The notes below the pieces were generated by a model. That model searched no databases. It had not been told where the DNA came from and saw only the letters and a list, made by a program, of their open reading frames with translations. The position numbers and the translations under genes were made by a program. Positions 44,544 to 52,474 of a stretch of 64,000 bases of DNA are shown piece after piece. This DNA is from Aurantimicrobium minutum. GTDB taxonomy: Bacteria > Actinomycetota > Actinomycetes > Actinomycetales > Microbacteriaceae. Where the stretch lies: assembly GCF_029894165.1 (NCBI RefSeq), contig NZ_JARXXU010000001.1, positions 310,001 through 374,000 on the forward strand, read 5' to 3'. How positions within the stretch are numbered: the first letter of the stretch is position 1; every line of letters starts with the position of its first letter.

Positions 44544-44885
44544 CGTTGAGCCTTTCCGTCAATCCTGAACCGGGTTTCTTATGTTATCGCGGTTTAGGGT
44601 AGTCATTTATGCCGGCCGGATAAAGGTTACCGAGTGGATTTGTTTAATTTATTAACTCTTTAATCTTCTTAACCTCTGTGGATACTGTGGATAACTCAGT
44701 GCTTTCCGCCCCAGTGCTTGAAACTACAACCGCGTAAGTTGTGTTTGGCCTGTGTGTAGGAATCAACAAACGCCAGGCAACCGAGGGATCGAATCTGGCG
44801 TTATTCACACAAACGAATTTTTCGTACACAACCCATCTCGGCGATTTCCCCACATATACACAGGTTTATCCACAGGGGGAAAAGG
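44544..44885. other. dnaA-dnaN intergenic region, probable oriC
   Basis: This 342-bp AT-rich spacer holds DnaA-box-like 9-mers. TGTGGATAC (44677-44685) and TGTGGATAA (44686-44694) are directly adjacent. TTATTCACA is at 44801-44809 and a perfect TTATCCACA at 44866-44874. The stretch at about 44636-44672 (TTTAATTTATTAACTC and flanks) is a candidate unwinding element. Position between dnaA and dnaN is the usual actinobacterial oriC. No open reading frame is credible here. Confidence 0.8.
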
Positions 44886-46301
44886 CTAGTTTGTTCGCGA
44901 ATATGCGTTGCGTTGCTTGATTCGAGTAGTCAATTCTGTGACTTGGTTGTAGATGGAACGACGTTCTTTCATCAGTTCCGCGATTTTCTTACACGCATGC
45001 ATCACGGTGGTGTGGTCACGACCACCAAAGAGTTGCCCAATTTTAGGGAGTGAGAGGTTTGTCATTTCACGGCACAAATACATGGCAATTTGTCGCGCCG
45101 TGGCGATGGCTTGTGCCCGAGAAGTTCCGGTGAGTTCATCAATACCGAGGCGGAAGTAATCAGCCGTGTTGTTAATGATGTCGATAGGCGCGATGATCTC
45201 GTCTTCATCCAAGGTGATGAGATCTTTCAGCACTGCTTGAACGAGAGGTAAATCAACTGCTTGTTTATTTAAGTTGGCAAAAGCGGTAACACGAATAAGT
45301 GTTCCTTCAAGTTCACGAATATTGCTCGTAACTTTCGTTGCAATGAATTCCATAATGTCGTCAGGAACACTGAGTTTTTCACGTTCTGCTTTCTTGCGAA
45401 GAATTGCAATGCGTGTCTCTAAGTCAGGTGTTTGAACATCCGTAATAAGGCCCCACTCGAAACGAGTACGCATGCGGTCTTCAAAACCGGTGAGGTGCTT
45501 GGGCTGCACGTCGCTCGTAATCACAACTTGTTTGTTGTGATCATGCAGAGTATTGAAAGTGTGGAAGAACGCTTCTTGTGTTTCCGCTTTACCTTGCAGG
45601 AACTGAATATCGTCAATCAGCAGAATGTCGATGTTCCGATAACGAGACTGGAATGCTGCACCACGGTTATTAGCAATGGAGTTAATAAAGTCGTTAGTGA
45701 ATTCTTCGCTACTGACATAGCGAACACGGATCGTAGGATACAAGCTCTGGGCATAGTGGCCGATGGCGTGCAGGAGGTGAGTTTTACCCAAACCTGATTC
45801 GCCGTAGATAAACAAAGGGTTGTAGGCCTTTGCAGGAGCTTCGGCCACGGCCACCGCTGCAGCGTGAGCGAACCGGTTCGATCCACCAATGACAAAACTG
45901 TCGAAGTTATAGCGCGGGTTGAGACGAGACTCTAACTCGCTTTCGGTGGCCATAATTGTCGGGGCAGTGACGGGGTGCGGTTCTTCCCGCACTTCTTCAA
46001 CAACGACGGCACCTTCAGGAACCTCGAGTGCTGCAAGATCGGGATTGACCACAATGGCGAAGGTGGACACGTCGCTGAGTTCACCCAGGCTGGCAATTGC
46101 AGAAAGTAGCGGACCACGGAGTCGCTGCTCAATCATGCTGCGCGTGAAGTCATTCGGAACTTCAAGATAGAACGTCCCGGCCATGATGCCTTTGGGTTCA
46201 ATGAGCGAAGCAAAGCCGTAGAGCGGTGCCGTTACACCCGGATCAGCGGTGAGAGCTTCAAGAATGGAGTTCCACGTGGCACGCATAGCGATATCACTCA
46301 T
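44886..46301 (-). CDS. dnaA: chromosomal replication initiator DnaA
   Basis: A 471-residue protein. Domain I lies at about 1-95, with a short linker. The AAA+ domain has Walker A GESGLGKTHLLHAIG near 168 and Walker B LLIDDIQFLQGK near 232. The C-terminal domain IV contains FGGRDHTTVMHACKKI, the DnaA-box-binding signature. It binds DnaA boxes and opens oriC. Candidate boxes flank the gene on both sides. Confidence 0.97.
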   Translation of the reverse strand: MSDIAMRATWNSILEALTADPGVTAPLYGFASLIEPKGIMAGTFYLEVPNDFTRSMIEQRLRGPLLSAIASLGELSDVSTFAIVVNPDLAALEVPEGAVVVEEVREEPHPVTAPTIMATESELESRLNPRYNFDSFVIGGSNRFAHAAAVAVAEAPAKAYNPLFIYGESGLGKTHLLHAIGHYAQSLYPTIRVRYVSSEEFTNDFINSIANNRGAAFQSRYRNIDILLIDDIQFLQGKAETQEAFFHTFNTLHDHNKQVVITSDVQPKHLTGFEDRMRTRFEWGLITDVQTPDLETRIAILRKKAEREKLSVPDDIMEFIATKVTSNIRELEGTLIRVTAFANLNKQAVDLPLVQAVLKDLITLDEDEIIAPIDIINNTADYFRLGIDELTGTSRAQAIATARQIAMYLCREMTNLSLPKIGQLFGGRDHTTVMHACKKIAELMKERRSIYNQVTELTTRIKQRNAYSRTN

Positions 46302-46348
46302 GGCAACTCCCCTCAGAATTCAGTAGTAGTTATCCACCGAAGTAAACA

Positions 46349-46364
46349 TGTTTCACGTGGACCC
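46349..46364. promoter_or_regulatory. degenerate parS-like site
   Basis: TGTTTCACGTGGACCC matches the left eleven bases of the consensus, but the right arm is poor. It could be a weak ParB site or a decayed parS. Confidence 0.4.
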
Positions 46365-46515
46365 ACGGCCTCATGCGTGAAAAGCTGGGGATAACTCACT
46401 TGACCGTATCGAAAAGCTGTGGACGAAGGCAACTCCAAAAAGCGATTTGTGGTGTGTCGTAACAAAAATTTATTGTTATTCACCGCCATAATCTGAACTT
46501 GGTTTGTGCGCTGGT

Positions 46516-46544
46516 TTGACGGGAGCGCTTCTAAGCCTTAGATT
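46516..46544 (+). promoter_or_regulatory. rpmH: rpmH promoter candidate
   Basis: TTGACG (46516-46521) and TAGATT (46539-46544) are separated by 17 bp, a good match to a housekeeping sigma-70 promoter. It sits about 90 bp upstream of rpmH. Confidence 0.55.
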
Positions 46545-46631
46545 TAATCGGTTGATGCCGTCTGTGCATCCCAATGTTTTGCGCCGCGCTCTCGTGGGCG
46601 CGCGACATCAGCCCTTGATGGAGATTGACTT

Positions 46632-46769
46632 ATGAGCAAGAGAACGTTCCAGCCAAACAACCGCCGCCGCGCTAAGGTGCACGGTTTCCGCCTTCGTATG
46701 CGTACCCGCGCCGGCCGCGCCATCCTGGCTGCACGTCGCCGTAAGGGCCGCACCGAACTCTCCGCTTAG
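46632..46769 (+). CDS. rpmH: 50S ribosomal protein L34
   Basis: A 45-residue, very basic protein from the ATG at 46632 ([20 protein letters not shown]) to the TAG at 46767-46769. The sequence matches L34, including [11 protein letters not shown] and RRRKGR. GGAG lies 9 bases before the start. It is first of the rightward rpmH-rnpA-yidD-yidC-jag-rsmG-parAB series next to the origin. Confidence 0.97.
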   Translation: MSKRTFQPNNRRRAKVHGFRLRMRTRAGRAILAARRRKGRTELSA

Positions 46770-46777
46770 TATCGGCC

Positions 46778-47113
46778 GTGCTCGATCGGGCACACCGATT
46801 GGCTTTGCCAACGGACTTCCGCCGAATTATTCGTCGCGGAACGAAACAGACCTCGTCGCTGGTGGTTGCATACGCAGCCGTCTCAGACCGAGGTCTTTCT
46901 CGTTTCGGCTTCATCACTTCTAAAGCAGTGGGTAATGCGCCCACGCGCAATCGGGTACGTAGACAACTCCGCGCCATTGCGTGGGAAGTCCGTGACCACA
47001 CGAGTGCCGACATTGTTATCCGAGCACTCCCGGCTGCAGCGGAGGCAAGTTGGGATGATCTCCACCGGGACGTCACCAGGGTTTTAGCCAAGCTCAGAGG
47101 CACGTCGTCATGA
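46778..47113 (+). CDS. rnpA: ribonuclease P protein component
   Basis: A 111-residue protein from a GTG start 8 bp after rpmH. It has HRLALPTDFRRIIRRG at the N-terminus and the RNase P signature KAVGNAPTRNRVRRQLRAI. It is the protein cofactor for 5' processing of tRNA precursors. It overlaps yidD by 4 bp. Confidence 0.95.
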   Translation: MLDRAHRLALPTDFRRIIRRGTKQTSSLVVAYAAVSDRGLSRFGFITSKAVGNAPTRNRVRRQLRAIAWEVRDHTSADIVIRALPAAAEASWDDLHRDVTRVLAKLRGTSS

Positions 47114-47418
47114 AAAAGGCACTGTGGTTTGTTTTTCTTGTACCTCGCAATCTCGTGATTGTGTTGGCTCTGATCTACAGAAAATTGATCTCTCCGCTTT
47201 ACGGTGATGTCTGCCGCTACTACCCCACGTGCTCACATTACGGACTTCAAGCTGTGCAACAACGAGGTCTCATTGTGGGTTCTGCGCTAACACTGCGTAG
47301 GCTAGGGAGGTGCAACCCGTGGGCACTCGGTGGCATCGATGATGTACCGCCCGCACGGCACACAGTTTTTCGAGTCACAACCCAAGGTTTTGTTGTGATG
47401 AATGAAGGAAGGGCGTAA
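47110..47418 (+). CDS. yidD: membrane protein insertion efficiency factor YidD
   Basis: A 102-residue protein with IYRKLISPLYGDVCRYYPTCSHYGLQAV (quoted as YGDVCRYYPTCSHYGLQAV), the conserved Cys-containing YidD signature, and LGRCNPWALGGIDDVP. It aids YidC-dependent membrane insertion. It overlaps rnpA by 4 bp and ends 7 bp before yidC. Confidence 0.93.
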   Translation: MKKALWFVFLVPRNLVIVLALIYRKLISPLYGDVCRYYPTCSHYGLQAVQQRGLIVGSALTLRRLGRCNPWALGGIDDVPPARHTVFRVTTQGFVVMNEGRA

Positions 47419-47425
47419 GGCTCCT

Positions 47426-48388
47426 ATGGACATTATCGGCACAATTCTGTGGCCTATTAAATGGGCTATCGAGCTCATCTTGGTTGCGTTCCACTGGCTG
47501 TTCACGGCCATTGGTATGGACCCGGATGAGGGTGCTACCTGGGTACTTGCCATTGTGGGTCTGGTTGTGGTCGTTCGCGCCGCGCTTATCCCCGTGTTTG
47601 TTCGCCAAATCAAGAGCCAGCGCAAGATGCTCGAGATTGCCCCGGAGCTCAAGAAGATCCAGGACAAGTACAAGGGCAAAAAGGATCAGTTCTCCCGAGA
47701 AGCAATGTCTCGCGAAACCATGGAACTCTACCGCCGCACGGGGAGTAACCCCCTGAGCTCCTGCCTCCCACTGCTCTTGCAGATGCCAATCTTCTTCGGA
47801 TTGTTCTCTGTACTGAACGACGTTGCCGCAAAAGACGGCGCTGCAGGTGTTGGCCCCATGAGTGCAGAGCTCGCGTTGTCCTTCTACAACGCCAGCTTGT
47901 TTGGTATCGCGCCCCTGCACACCACCTTCGTCGAAGCAATGAACGCAGACCCTCAGCAGGTTGCCGTGATGGTTATCGCCATGACCATGGTTGTGCTGAT
48001 GACGGCCTCTCAGTTCATTACTCAGCTGCAGATCGTGTCCAAGAACATGTCGGAAGAGACCAAGGCCAGCCCCGCCTTCCGCCAGCAGCGCATCCTGCTC
48101 TACGTTCTCCCCCTTGTCTTCGCTTTCTCCGGCTTCACTTTCCCCCTCGGCGTGATGTTCTACTGGCTGGTGTCCAACTTCTGGACCATGGGTCAGCAGT
48201 TCATTGTGATCCGCAACATGCCTACTCCTGGTAGTCAGGCAGCCAAGGACCGCGAAGAGCGCCTTGCTCGCCGCGGCAAGCTGCCCAAGGGAACCCCTGA
48301 AGTTATTGAGATTGAAGAACCTAAGCCAGTACAGCGCGCTCAGCCCGTGAGCAAGAACCGCGCTAAGAAGTCCGGAAAGAAGAAATAA
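47426..48388 (+). CDS. yidC: membrane protein insertase YidC
   Basis: A 320-residue protein starting at the ATG at 47426. It is of the short, Oxa1-like type typical of Gram-positive bacteria. Five hydrophobic segments are seen, with the conserved QRKMLEIAPELKKIQDKYKG cytoplasmic loop and LLLQMPIFFGLFSVL. The tail is highly basic (NRAKKSGKKK), suited to ribosome contact. The jag gene follows after 2 bp. Confidence 0.95.
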   Translation: MDIIGTILWPIKWAIELILVAFHWLFTAIGMDPDEGATWVLAIVGLVVVVRAALIPVFVRQIKSQRKMLEIAPELKKIQDKYKGKKDQFSREAMSRETMELYRRTGSNPLSSCLPLLLQMPIFFGLFSVLNDVAAKDGAAGVGPMSAELALSFYNASLFGIAPLHTTFVEAMNADPQQVAVMVIAMTMVVLMTASQFITQLQIVSKNMSEETKASPAFRQQRILLYVLPLVFAFSGFTFPLGVMFYWLVSNFWTMGQQFIVIRNMPTPGSQAAKDREERLARRGKLPKGTPEVIEIEEPKPVQRAQPVSKNRAKKSGKKK

Positions 48389-48390
48389 CC

Positions 48391-48894
48391 GTGTCTGAAG
48401 ACATCACTCCCGAAGCAAAAGCAGCACCCAGCCTCAAAGACCTCGAAAACGAGGGCGATGTTGCCGCTGATTACATCGAAGAACTGCTCGACATTGCAGA
48501 CCTCGATGGTGACCTGGATATTGACGCACGAAACGGTCGCGCCTATGTGTCCGTGACGGCATCTGAGCAGGGTAACGTCCGCGTTCTGTCCCGCCCCGAG
48601 ACTGTTTCTGCCCTGCAGGAGCTCACCCGCTTGGCTGTCCAGAACAAGACCGGCCAGTTTTCTCGCCTCATTCTTGACGTCGGAGGCTCACGCCAGACCC
48701 GCGAACAGGAACTTTCCGCATTGGTAGATGCCGCCGCTGCACGCTTGGAAGCAGGTGCCGCCGCGGCCGCATTGCCCCCCATGAGCTCCTACGAGCGCAA
48801 GCTTGTGCACGATCTCGTGAGTGAGCGTGGCCTGGTGTCGCACTCTGATGGTGAAGGCAAAGACCGCCACACCGTTATCACTGCCGGCGCATAG
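48391..48894 (+). CDS. jag: Jag/KhpB-like KH-R3H RNA-binding protein
   Basis: A 167-residue protein from a GTG start. The KH domain is at about 40-95, and the R3H domain with SYERKLVHDLVSERG at about 130-160. Jag/KhpB proteins bind RNA and lie downstream of yidC in many Gram-positives. The N-terminal 25 residues are acidic and lack a recognisable Jag-N domain. A parS site begins just before its stop codon ends. Confidence 0.9.
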   Translation: MSEDITPEAKAAPSLKDLENEGDVAADYIEELLDIADLDGDLDIDARNGRAYVSVTASEQGNVRVLSRPETVSALQELTRLAVQNKTGQFSRLILDVGGSRQTREQELSALVDAAAARLEAGAAAAALPPMSSYERKLVHDLVSERGLVSHSDGEGKDRHTVITAGA

Positions 48895-48908
48895 TTTCAC
48901 GTGAAACA
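48893..48908. promoter_or_regulatory. parS centromere site between jag and rsmG
   Basis: AGTTTCACGTGAAACA matches the parS consensus except for the first base. It spans the end of jag and stops immediately before the TTG start of rsmG. Confidence 0.92.
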
Positions 48909-49535
48909 TTGACTCCCGAATTTGAAGCGGAGCCAGCACACGCGGCTCTTGTTTTTGGAGATCAGCTGGCACTAGCCCGCCAATTTACACTGAATTTGGC
49001 TACCCACGGCGAAGAACTGGGCTTGATTGGCCCCCTCGAACTTCCTCGGTTGTGGTCTCGCCACATCCTCAATTGCGGCATTGTTGCCCCGTTGCTTCAT
49101 GGACGCGTGGGGGATGTGGGTAGCGGCGCTGGGTTGCCCGGCCTTGTCCTGGCTATTGCGCGGCCGGATGTGGATTTCGTCCTTATTGAGCCCATGGAAC
49201 GCCGTACGGCGTGGTTGAACGACCAGGTCATGGAACTCGGACTGACTAATGTCACGGTCGTGCGTGATCGTGCAGAAGATGTCCGCCGAGATGTGCTGTT
49301 AGACCAGGTCACCGCACGTGCTGTCAGCGCGTTGAAGAAGCTCATCCCTATGACCGCTCCACTCGTTCGTCCCGGCGGAGAGCTCGTGCTCATGAAGGGC
49401 GCAGGCGCAGCAAACGAAATTGAAGCTGCAGCGAAGCAGATTCGTGCCTACAAACTCCGCGATATTGAGGTTCTCACCCTGGGTGAGGGCATCCTGGATG
49501 AAGCAACGAGGGTGGTTCGGGCTACAGTTGAATAG
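48909..49535 (+). CDS. rsmG: 16S rRNA (guanine527-N7)-methyltransferase
   Basis: A 208-residue SAM-dependent enzyme. It has LPRLWSRHILNC, the SAM loop VGDVGSGAGLPGLVLAI at about 60-76, and a later TARAVSALKKLI. It modifies G527 of 16S rRNA. The start appears to be TTG at 48909, directly abutting parS; no ATG lies in a suitable place. The upstream sequence lacks a strong ribosome-binding site. Confidence 0.92.
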   Translation: MTPEFEAEPAHAALVFGDQLALARQFTLNLATHGEELGLIGPLELPRLWSRHILNCGIVAPLLHGRVGDVGSGAGLPGLVLAIARPDVDFVLIEPMERRTAWLNDQVMELGLTNVTVVRDRAEDVRRDVLLDQVTARAVSALKKLIPMTAPLVRPGGELVLMKGAGAANEIEAAAKQIRAYKLRDIEVLTLGEGILDEATRVVRATVE

Positions 49536-49562
49536 TTCCCGCATCACGACTGTAGAGCTAAA

Positions 49563-49578
49563 GGTTTCACGTGAAACA
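49563..49578. promoter_or_regulatory. parS centromere site overlapping the parA start codon
   Basis: GGTTTCACGTGAAACA matches the consensus at all but the first base. The parA GTG at 49571-49573 is the central GTG of the palindrome. ParB bound here could block parA initiation or transcription. Confidence 0.92.
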
Positions 49579-50524
49579 TCCTGACGAATCCCCCGAGACG
49601 CCACGTGTGGGCGCGGATTCTCCATTGGCGCGCGAACTCAGTGACTTGACGGCCCGGAGGCGCATTCTGGAGCAGCCCGCTCCCCCGCTTCCTGCGCGAC
49701 CTCGTGTCTTCACGGTGTCTAACCAAAAGGGGGGCGTGGGGAAGACCACGACGACCGTCAATATTGCTGCAGCTCTGGCACGCTTTGGCGCCCGCGTGCT
49801 CGTGATTGACTTGGATCCACAAGGAAACGCCTCCACTGCCCTTGGTGTTCCTCACCACGGAGAAATCCCCAGCATCTATGACGTCCTCGTGGAGGGAACC
49901 CCTCTCGCAGACGTTATTCAAAAGAGCACCGAAGACGGCGAGCTGTATTGCGCGCCCTCAAACTTGGACCTGGCAGGTGCGGAAATCCAAATGTTCGGCA
50001 TTGACCGCCGTGAGTTCTTGCTGCGCGATGCCCTGGAGCGCCTCTTCAACGACAGTGAGAACTTTTACCACTACGTTTTCATCGACTGCCCGCCTTCGCT
50101 CGGCCTACTGACAATCAACGCGTTTAGTGCCGCCCGCGAGGTACTCATCCCTATTCAGTGTGAGTATTACGCGCTGGAGGGCCTCTCACAGCTCCTGAGC
50201 ACCATTGAGATGATCAATAAGGGCCTCAACCCGTATCTCGAGGTCACCACGATCCTGCTGACCATGTTTGACACCCGTACACGCCTCGCTCACGAGGTGG
50301 CAGCCGATGTGAGGACCCACTTCCCCCAGCAGGTGCTCCAGGCCGTCATACCGCGCGCTGTGCGCGTTTCTGAGGCCCCGAGCTATAGCCAGACCGTGGT
50401 CAGTTACGACACCATGTCTGTGGGTTCTATTTCATATATTGAAGCTGCCGCAGAAATTGCTCAGCGCGGCGCCCCCGGAACAACACACACCACAACTCAG
50501 GAGGCCACTGATGGCAACCACTAA
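49571..50524 (+). CDS. parA: chromosome partitioning ATPase ParA
   Basis: A 317-residue deviant-Walker ATPase. NQKGGVGKTTTTVNIAAAL near 53-71 is the signature, with VIDLDPQGNAS and the later FIDCPPSLGLLT. The first 45 residues (Pro/Arg-rich) are an extension typical of actinobacterial ParA. It starts at GTG within parS, with AAAGG about 6 bases upstream. It overlaps parB by 14 bp. Confidence 0.95.
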   Translation: MKHPDESPETPRVGADSPLARELSDLTARRRILEQPAPPLPARPRVFTVSNQKGGVGKTTTTVNIAAALARFGARVLVIDLDPQGNASTALGVPHHGEIPSIYDVLVEGTPLADVIQKSTEDGELYCAPSNLDLAGAEIQMFGIDRREFLLRDALERLFNDSENFYHYVFIDCPPSLGLLTINAFSAAREVLIPIQCEYYALEGLSQLLSTIEMINKGLNPYLEVTTILLTMFDTRTRLAHEVAADVRTHFPQQVLQAVIPRAVRVSEAPSYSQTVVSYDTMSVGSISYIEAAAEIAQRGAPGTTHTTTQEATDGNH

Positions 50525-51470
50525 GCGCACCGGCCTCGGCCGCGGCATCGGCTCCCTCATCCCCACGGCGCCCACAACAGAGCGCCCTGTAGACGTGTTT
50601 TTCCCCGACCATGTGGGCACCGGCACCATTCCTGTGGTGGATGCCAGCGTGGAACTCGTGGAAGTCCCGGGCGCTCGTCTGGCCTACATCTCTCCAAACC
50701 TTGTCATTCCCAACCCTCAGCAGCCCCGTAAGGTTTTCAACCCAGAAGATCTCGCTGAACTGGTTCACAGCATCCGTGAAATTGGCATCCTCCAGCCCAT
50801 CGTGGTCCGCACCATTACAGATTCTGAGAACTTCGAGCTCATCATGGGTGAGCGTCGTTTGCGGGCATCTAAAGAAGTTGGTCTTGAGCAAATTCCTGTC
50901 ATCATCCGCGACACCGCTGATGAAGACATGCTCCGTGACGCGCTCCTGGAAAACCTCCACCGCTCACAACTGAACCCTCTGGAAGAAGCCTCCGCCTATC
51001 AGCAGCTCATGGCAGACTTCGGCATCACTCAGGAACAGCTCGCGGAACGTATTGGTCGTTCACGTCCTCAGATCTCGAACACCATCCGTTTGCTCCGCCT
51101 GCCACCACTCGTGCAGAAGCGCGTCGCAGCCGGTGTGCTCAGCGCCGGTCACGCTCGCGCCATACTGGCGGTCGGCGATCCCGACGCCATGCAGCGCCTG
51201 GCAGACAAAATTGTGAACGAAGATCTCTCGGTTCGTGCAGCCGAGGCCCTCGCGGGCGAGGCCCCTACGGCGAAGAAGCCTAAACCTGTTGCGGGCACCC
51301 GCCGGGGCCACCTTGATGAGATCGCGGAACGCCTTGGAGATCGCCTCGACACCCGCGTCAAGATTGCTCTGAGCGCAAAAAAAGGCCTGATCAGCATCGA
51401 ATTTGCCACCATCGGTGACCTTAACCGTATCCTCACCGAGCTGGGTGAAACACCCTTCGGACAGAACTAG
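50511..51470 (+). CDS. parB: chromosome partitioning protein ParB
   Basis: A 319-residue protein starting at ATG 50511 behind CAGGAGG. The N-terminal TGLGRGIGSLIP is the ParA-contact segment. The CTPase core includes GERRLRAS and LLENLHRSQLNPLEEA. The HTH is around QEQLAERIGRSRPQISNTIRLL (first part diagnostic), and a C-terminal dimerisation domain follows. It binds the parS sites at 42.3, 48.9, 49.6 and 51.5 kb and spreads to organise the origin. Confidence 0.95.
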   Translation: MATTKRTGLGRGIGSLIPTAPTTERPVDVFFPDHVGTGTIPVVDASVELVEVPGARLAYISPNLVIPNPQQPRKVFNPEDLAELVHSIREIGILQPIVVRTITDSENFELIMGERRLRASKEVGLEQIPVIIRDTADEDMLRDALLENLHRSQLNPLEEASAYQQLMADFGITQEQLAERIGRSRPQISNTIRLLRLPPLVQKRVAAGVLSAGHARAILAVGDPDAMQRLADKIVNEDLSVRAAEALAGEAPTAKKPKPVAGTRRGHLDEIAERLGDRLDTRVKIALSAKKGLISIEFATIGDLNRILTELGETPFGQN

Positions 51471-51481
51471 ATTCAGTCCCC

Positions 51482-51497
51482 CGTTCCACGTGAAACG
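51482..51497. promoter_or_regulatory. parS site after parB
   Basis: CGTTCCACGTGAAACG carries three changes from the parS consensus (two terminal, one internal). It lies 11 bp beyond the parB stop, in the gap before the convergent ddl gene. Confidence 0.7.
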
Positions 51498-51509
51498 TGG
51501 GGGGCGGAG

Positions 51510-52457
51510 TTAGTCGTTAAGGGCTGCCAGAGCCAAAACTTCGTACAGCTGACCCACCTCAACACCGGACGCTTCGATAGCAAGCGGTGCGCTCGAGGTT
51601 TCAGTCAAACCAGGGAGAGCGTTGGCTTCTAAGAACCACGGCTCACCAGTCTCATCCACGATGAGATCAATGCGCGACATGGGGGACAGGCCCAAAGTTT
51701 CGTGGGCAGTGATCGCGGCGGCGGAAATGCGTGCGCTGATCTCGTCCGAGAGACGCGCAGGAACATAGAAGGTCGTTTCACCGGCGTTGTATCGTGCCTC
51801 GAAGCTGTACACGCCATCTAAAGGCACGATTTCAACCGCGGGCAAGGCACGAGCCCCTGCCGCACCATCTACGACCGTCACGGCCACTTCCGTGCCCGCG
51901 ATGAACTTTTCAACGAGGGCAACGTCGTTATAGGTGAAGGCATCCACCATGGCGCGAGGAAGTTCTTCAGACGCCGTCACGATGGAAACACCCTGTGAAG
52001 ATCCACCCGAAGCAGGCTTCACTACGACATGATTTCCCAGTTCAGAGGCGATTAATTCCAAAACAGACCCGGCACCGAGTTCACGGAAGGCTTCACGTGC
52101 AACAGTGAGTGACGCAGCGGTTGCAACTCCTGCACGGGAGACGAGGGTCTTGGAGACAGGCTTGGACCAGGCCAGGCGCGCAGCGCTGGCCGAAGGGCCG
52201 ACGTAGGTGTAGCCAGCAGCGGCGAGGAGTCCCAGCAGGGCACCATCTTCCCCGCTGGATCCGTGCAGAGCAGGCCAGACCACATCTGGCTTGAGATCAG
52301 CAAGCTTGGTAAACAGTGACGCATCGGGATCGAGCAGAGTGACGTGGTGGCCGCGCGCGGTCAGGGCATCTGCTACTCGACGACCGGAGCGCAATGACAC
52401 TTCACGCTCGTGAGAAATACCACCGGAAAGAACAGCGATGTTGAGAGATGACGACAT
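51510..52457 (-). CDS. ddl: D-alanine--D-alanine ligase family ATP-grasp enzyme
   Basis: A 315-residue protein. It has AVLSGGISHEREVSLRSG at the N-terminus, VVWPALHGSSGEDGALLGLL, ATP-grasp VVKPASGGSSQGVSIV, and a late SRIDLIVDETGEPWFLEANALPGLT (last part WFLEANALPGLT is the metal-binding end). Ddl makes the D-Ala-D-Ala dipeptide for peptidoglycan. It is shorter than some Ddl (about 350). A second, canonical Ddl could exist elsewhere, so the symbol is tentative. It is 17 bp downstream of an aminotransferase gene. Confidence 0.85.
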   Translation of the reverse strand: MSSSLNIAVLSGGISHEREVSLRSGRRVADALTARGHHVTLLDPDASLFTKLADLKPDVVWPALHGSSGEDGALLGLLAAAGYTYVGPSASAARLAWSKPVSKTLVSRAGVATAASLTVAREAFRELGAGSVLELIASELGNHVVVKPASGGSSQGVSIVTASEELPRAMVDAFTYNDVALVEKFIAGTEVAVTVVDGAAGARALPAVEIVPLDGVYSFEARYNAGETTFYVPARLSDEISARISAAAITAHETLGLSPMSRIDLIVDETGEPWFLEANALPGLTETSSAPLAIEASGVEVGQLYEVLALAALND

Positions 52458-52474
52458 AGATAGCCTCTTTTTCG

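Larger units (their letters stand above)
46302..46631. other. dnaA-rpmH intergenic region with DnaA-box-like sites
   Basis: A 330-bp spacer between divergent dnaA and rpmH. It contains TTATCCACC (46330-46338), TGGGGATAA (46386-46394), TGTGGACGA (46418-46426) and TTATTCACC (46476-46484), each one or two bases from the DnaA box. An AT-rich stretch with AACAA...TTGTT symmetry lies at 46459-46480, and a degenerate parS-like site at 46349. It may be a second part of the origin or an autoregulatory region for dnaA. Confidence 0.6.

Noticed and set aside
46269-46282. GTTCCACGTGGCAC near the dnaA start as another parS
   Set aside because: Three mismatches in a 14-base core and it lies in coding sequence; likely chance.
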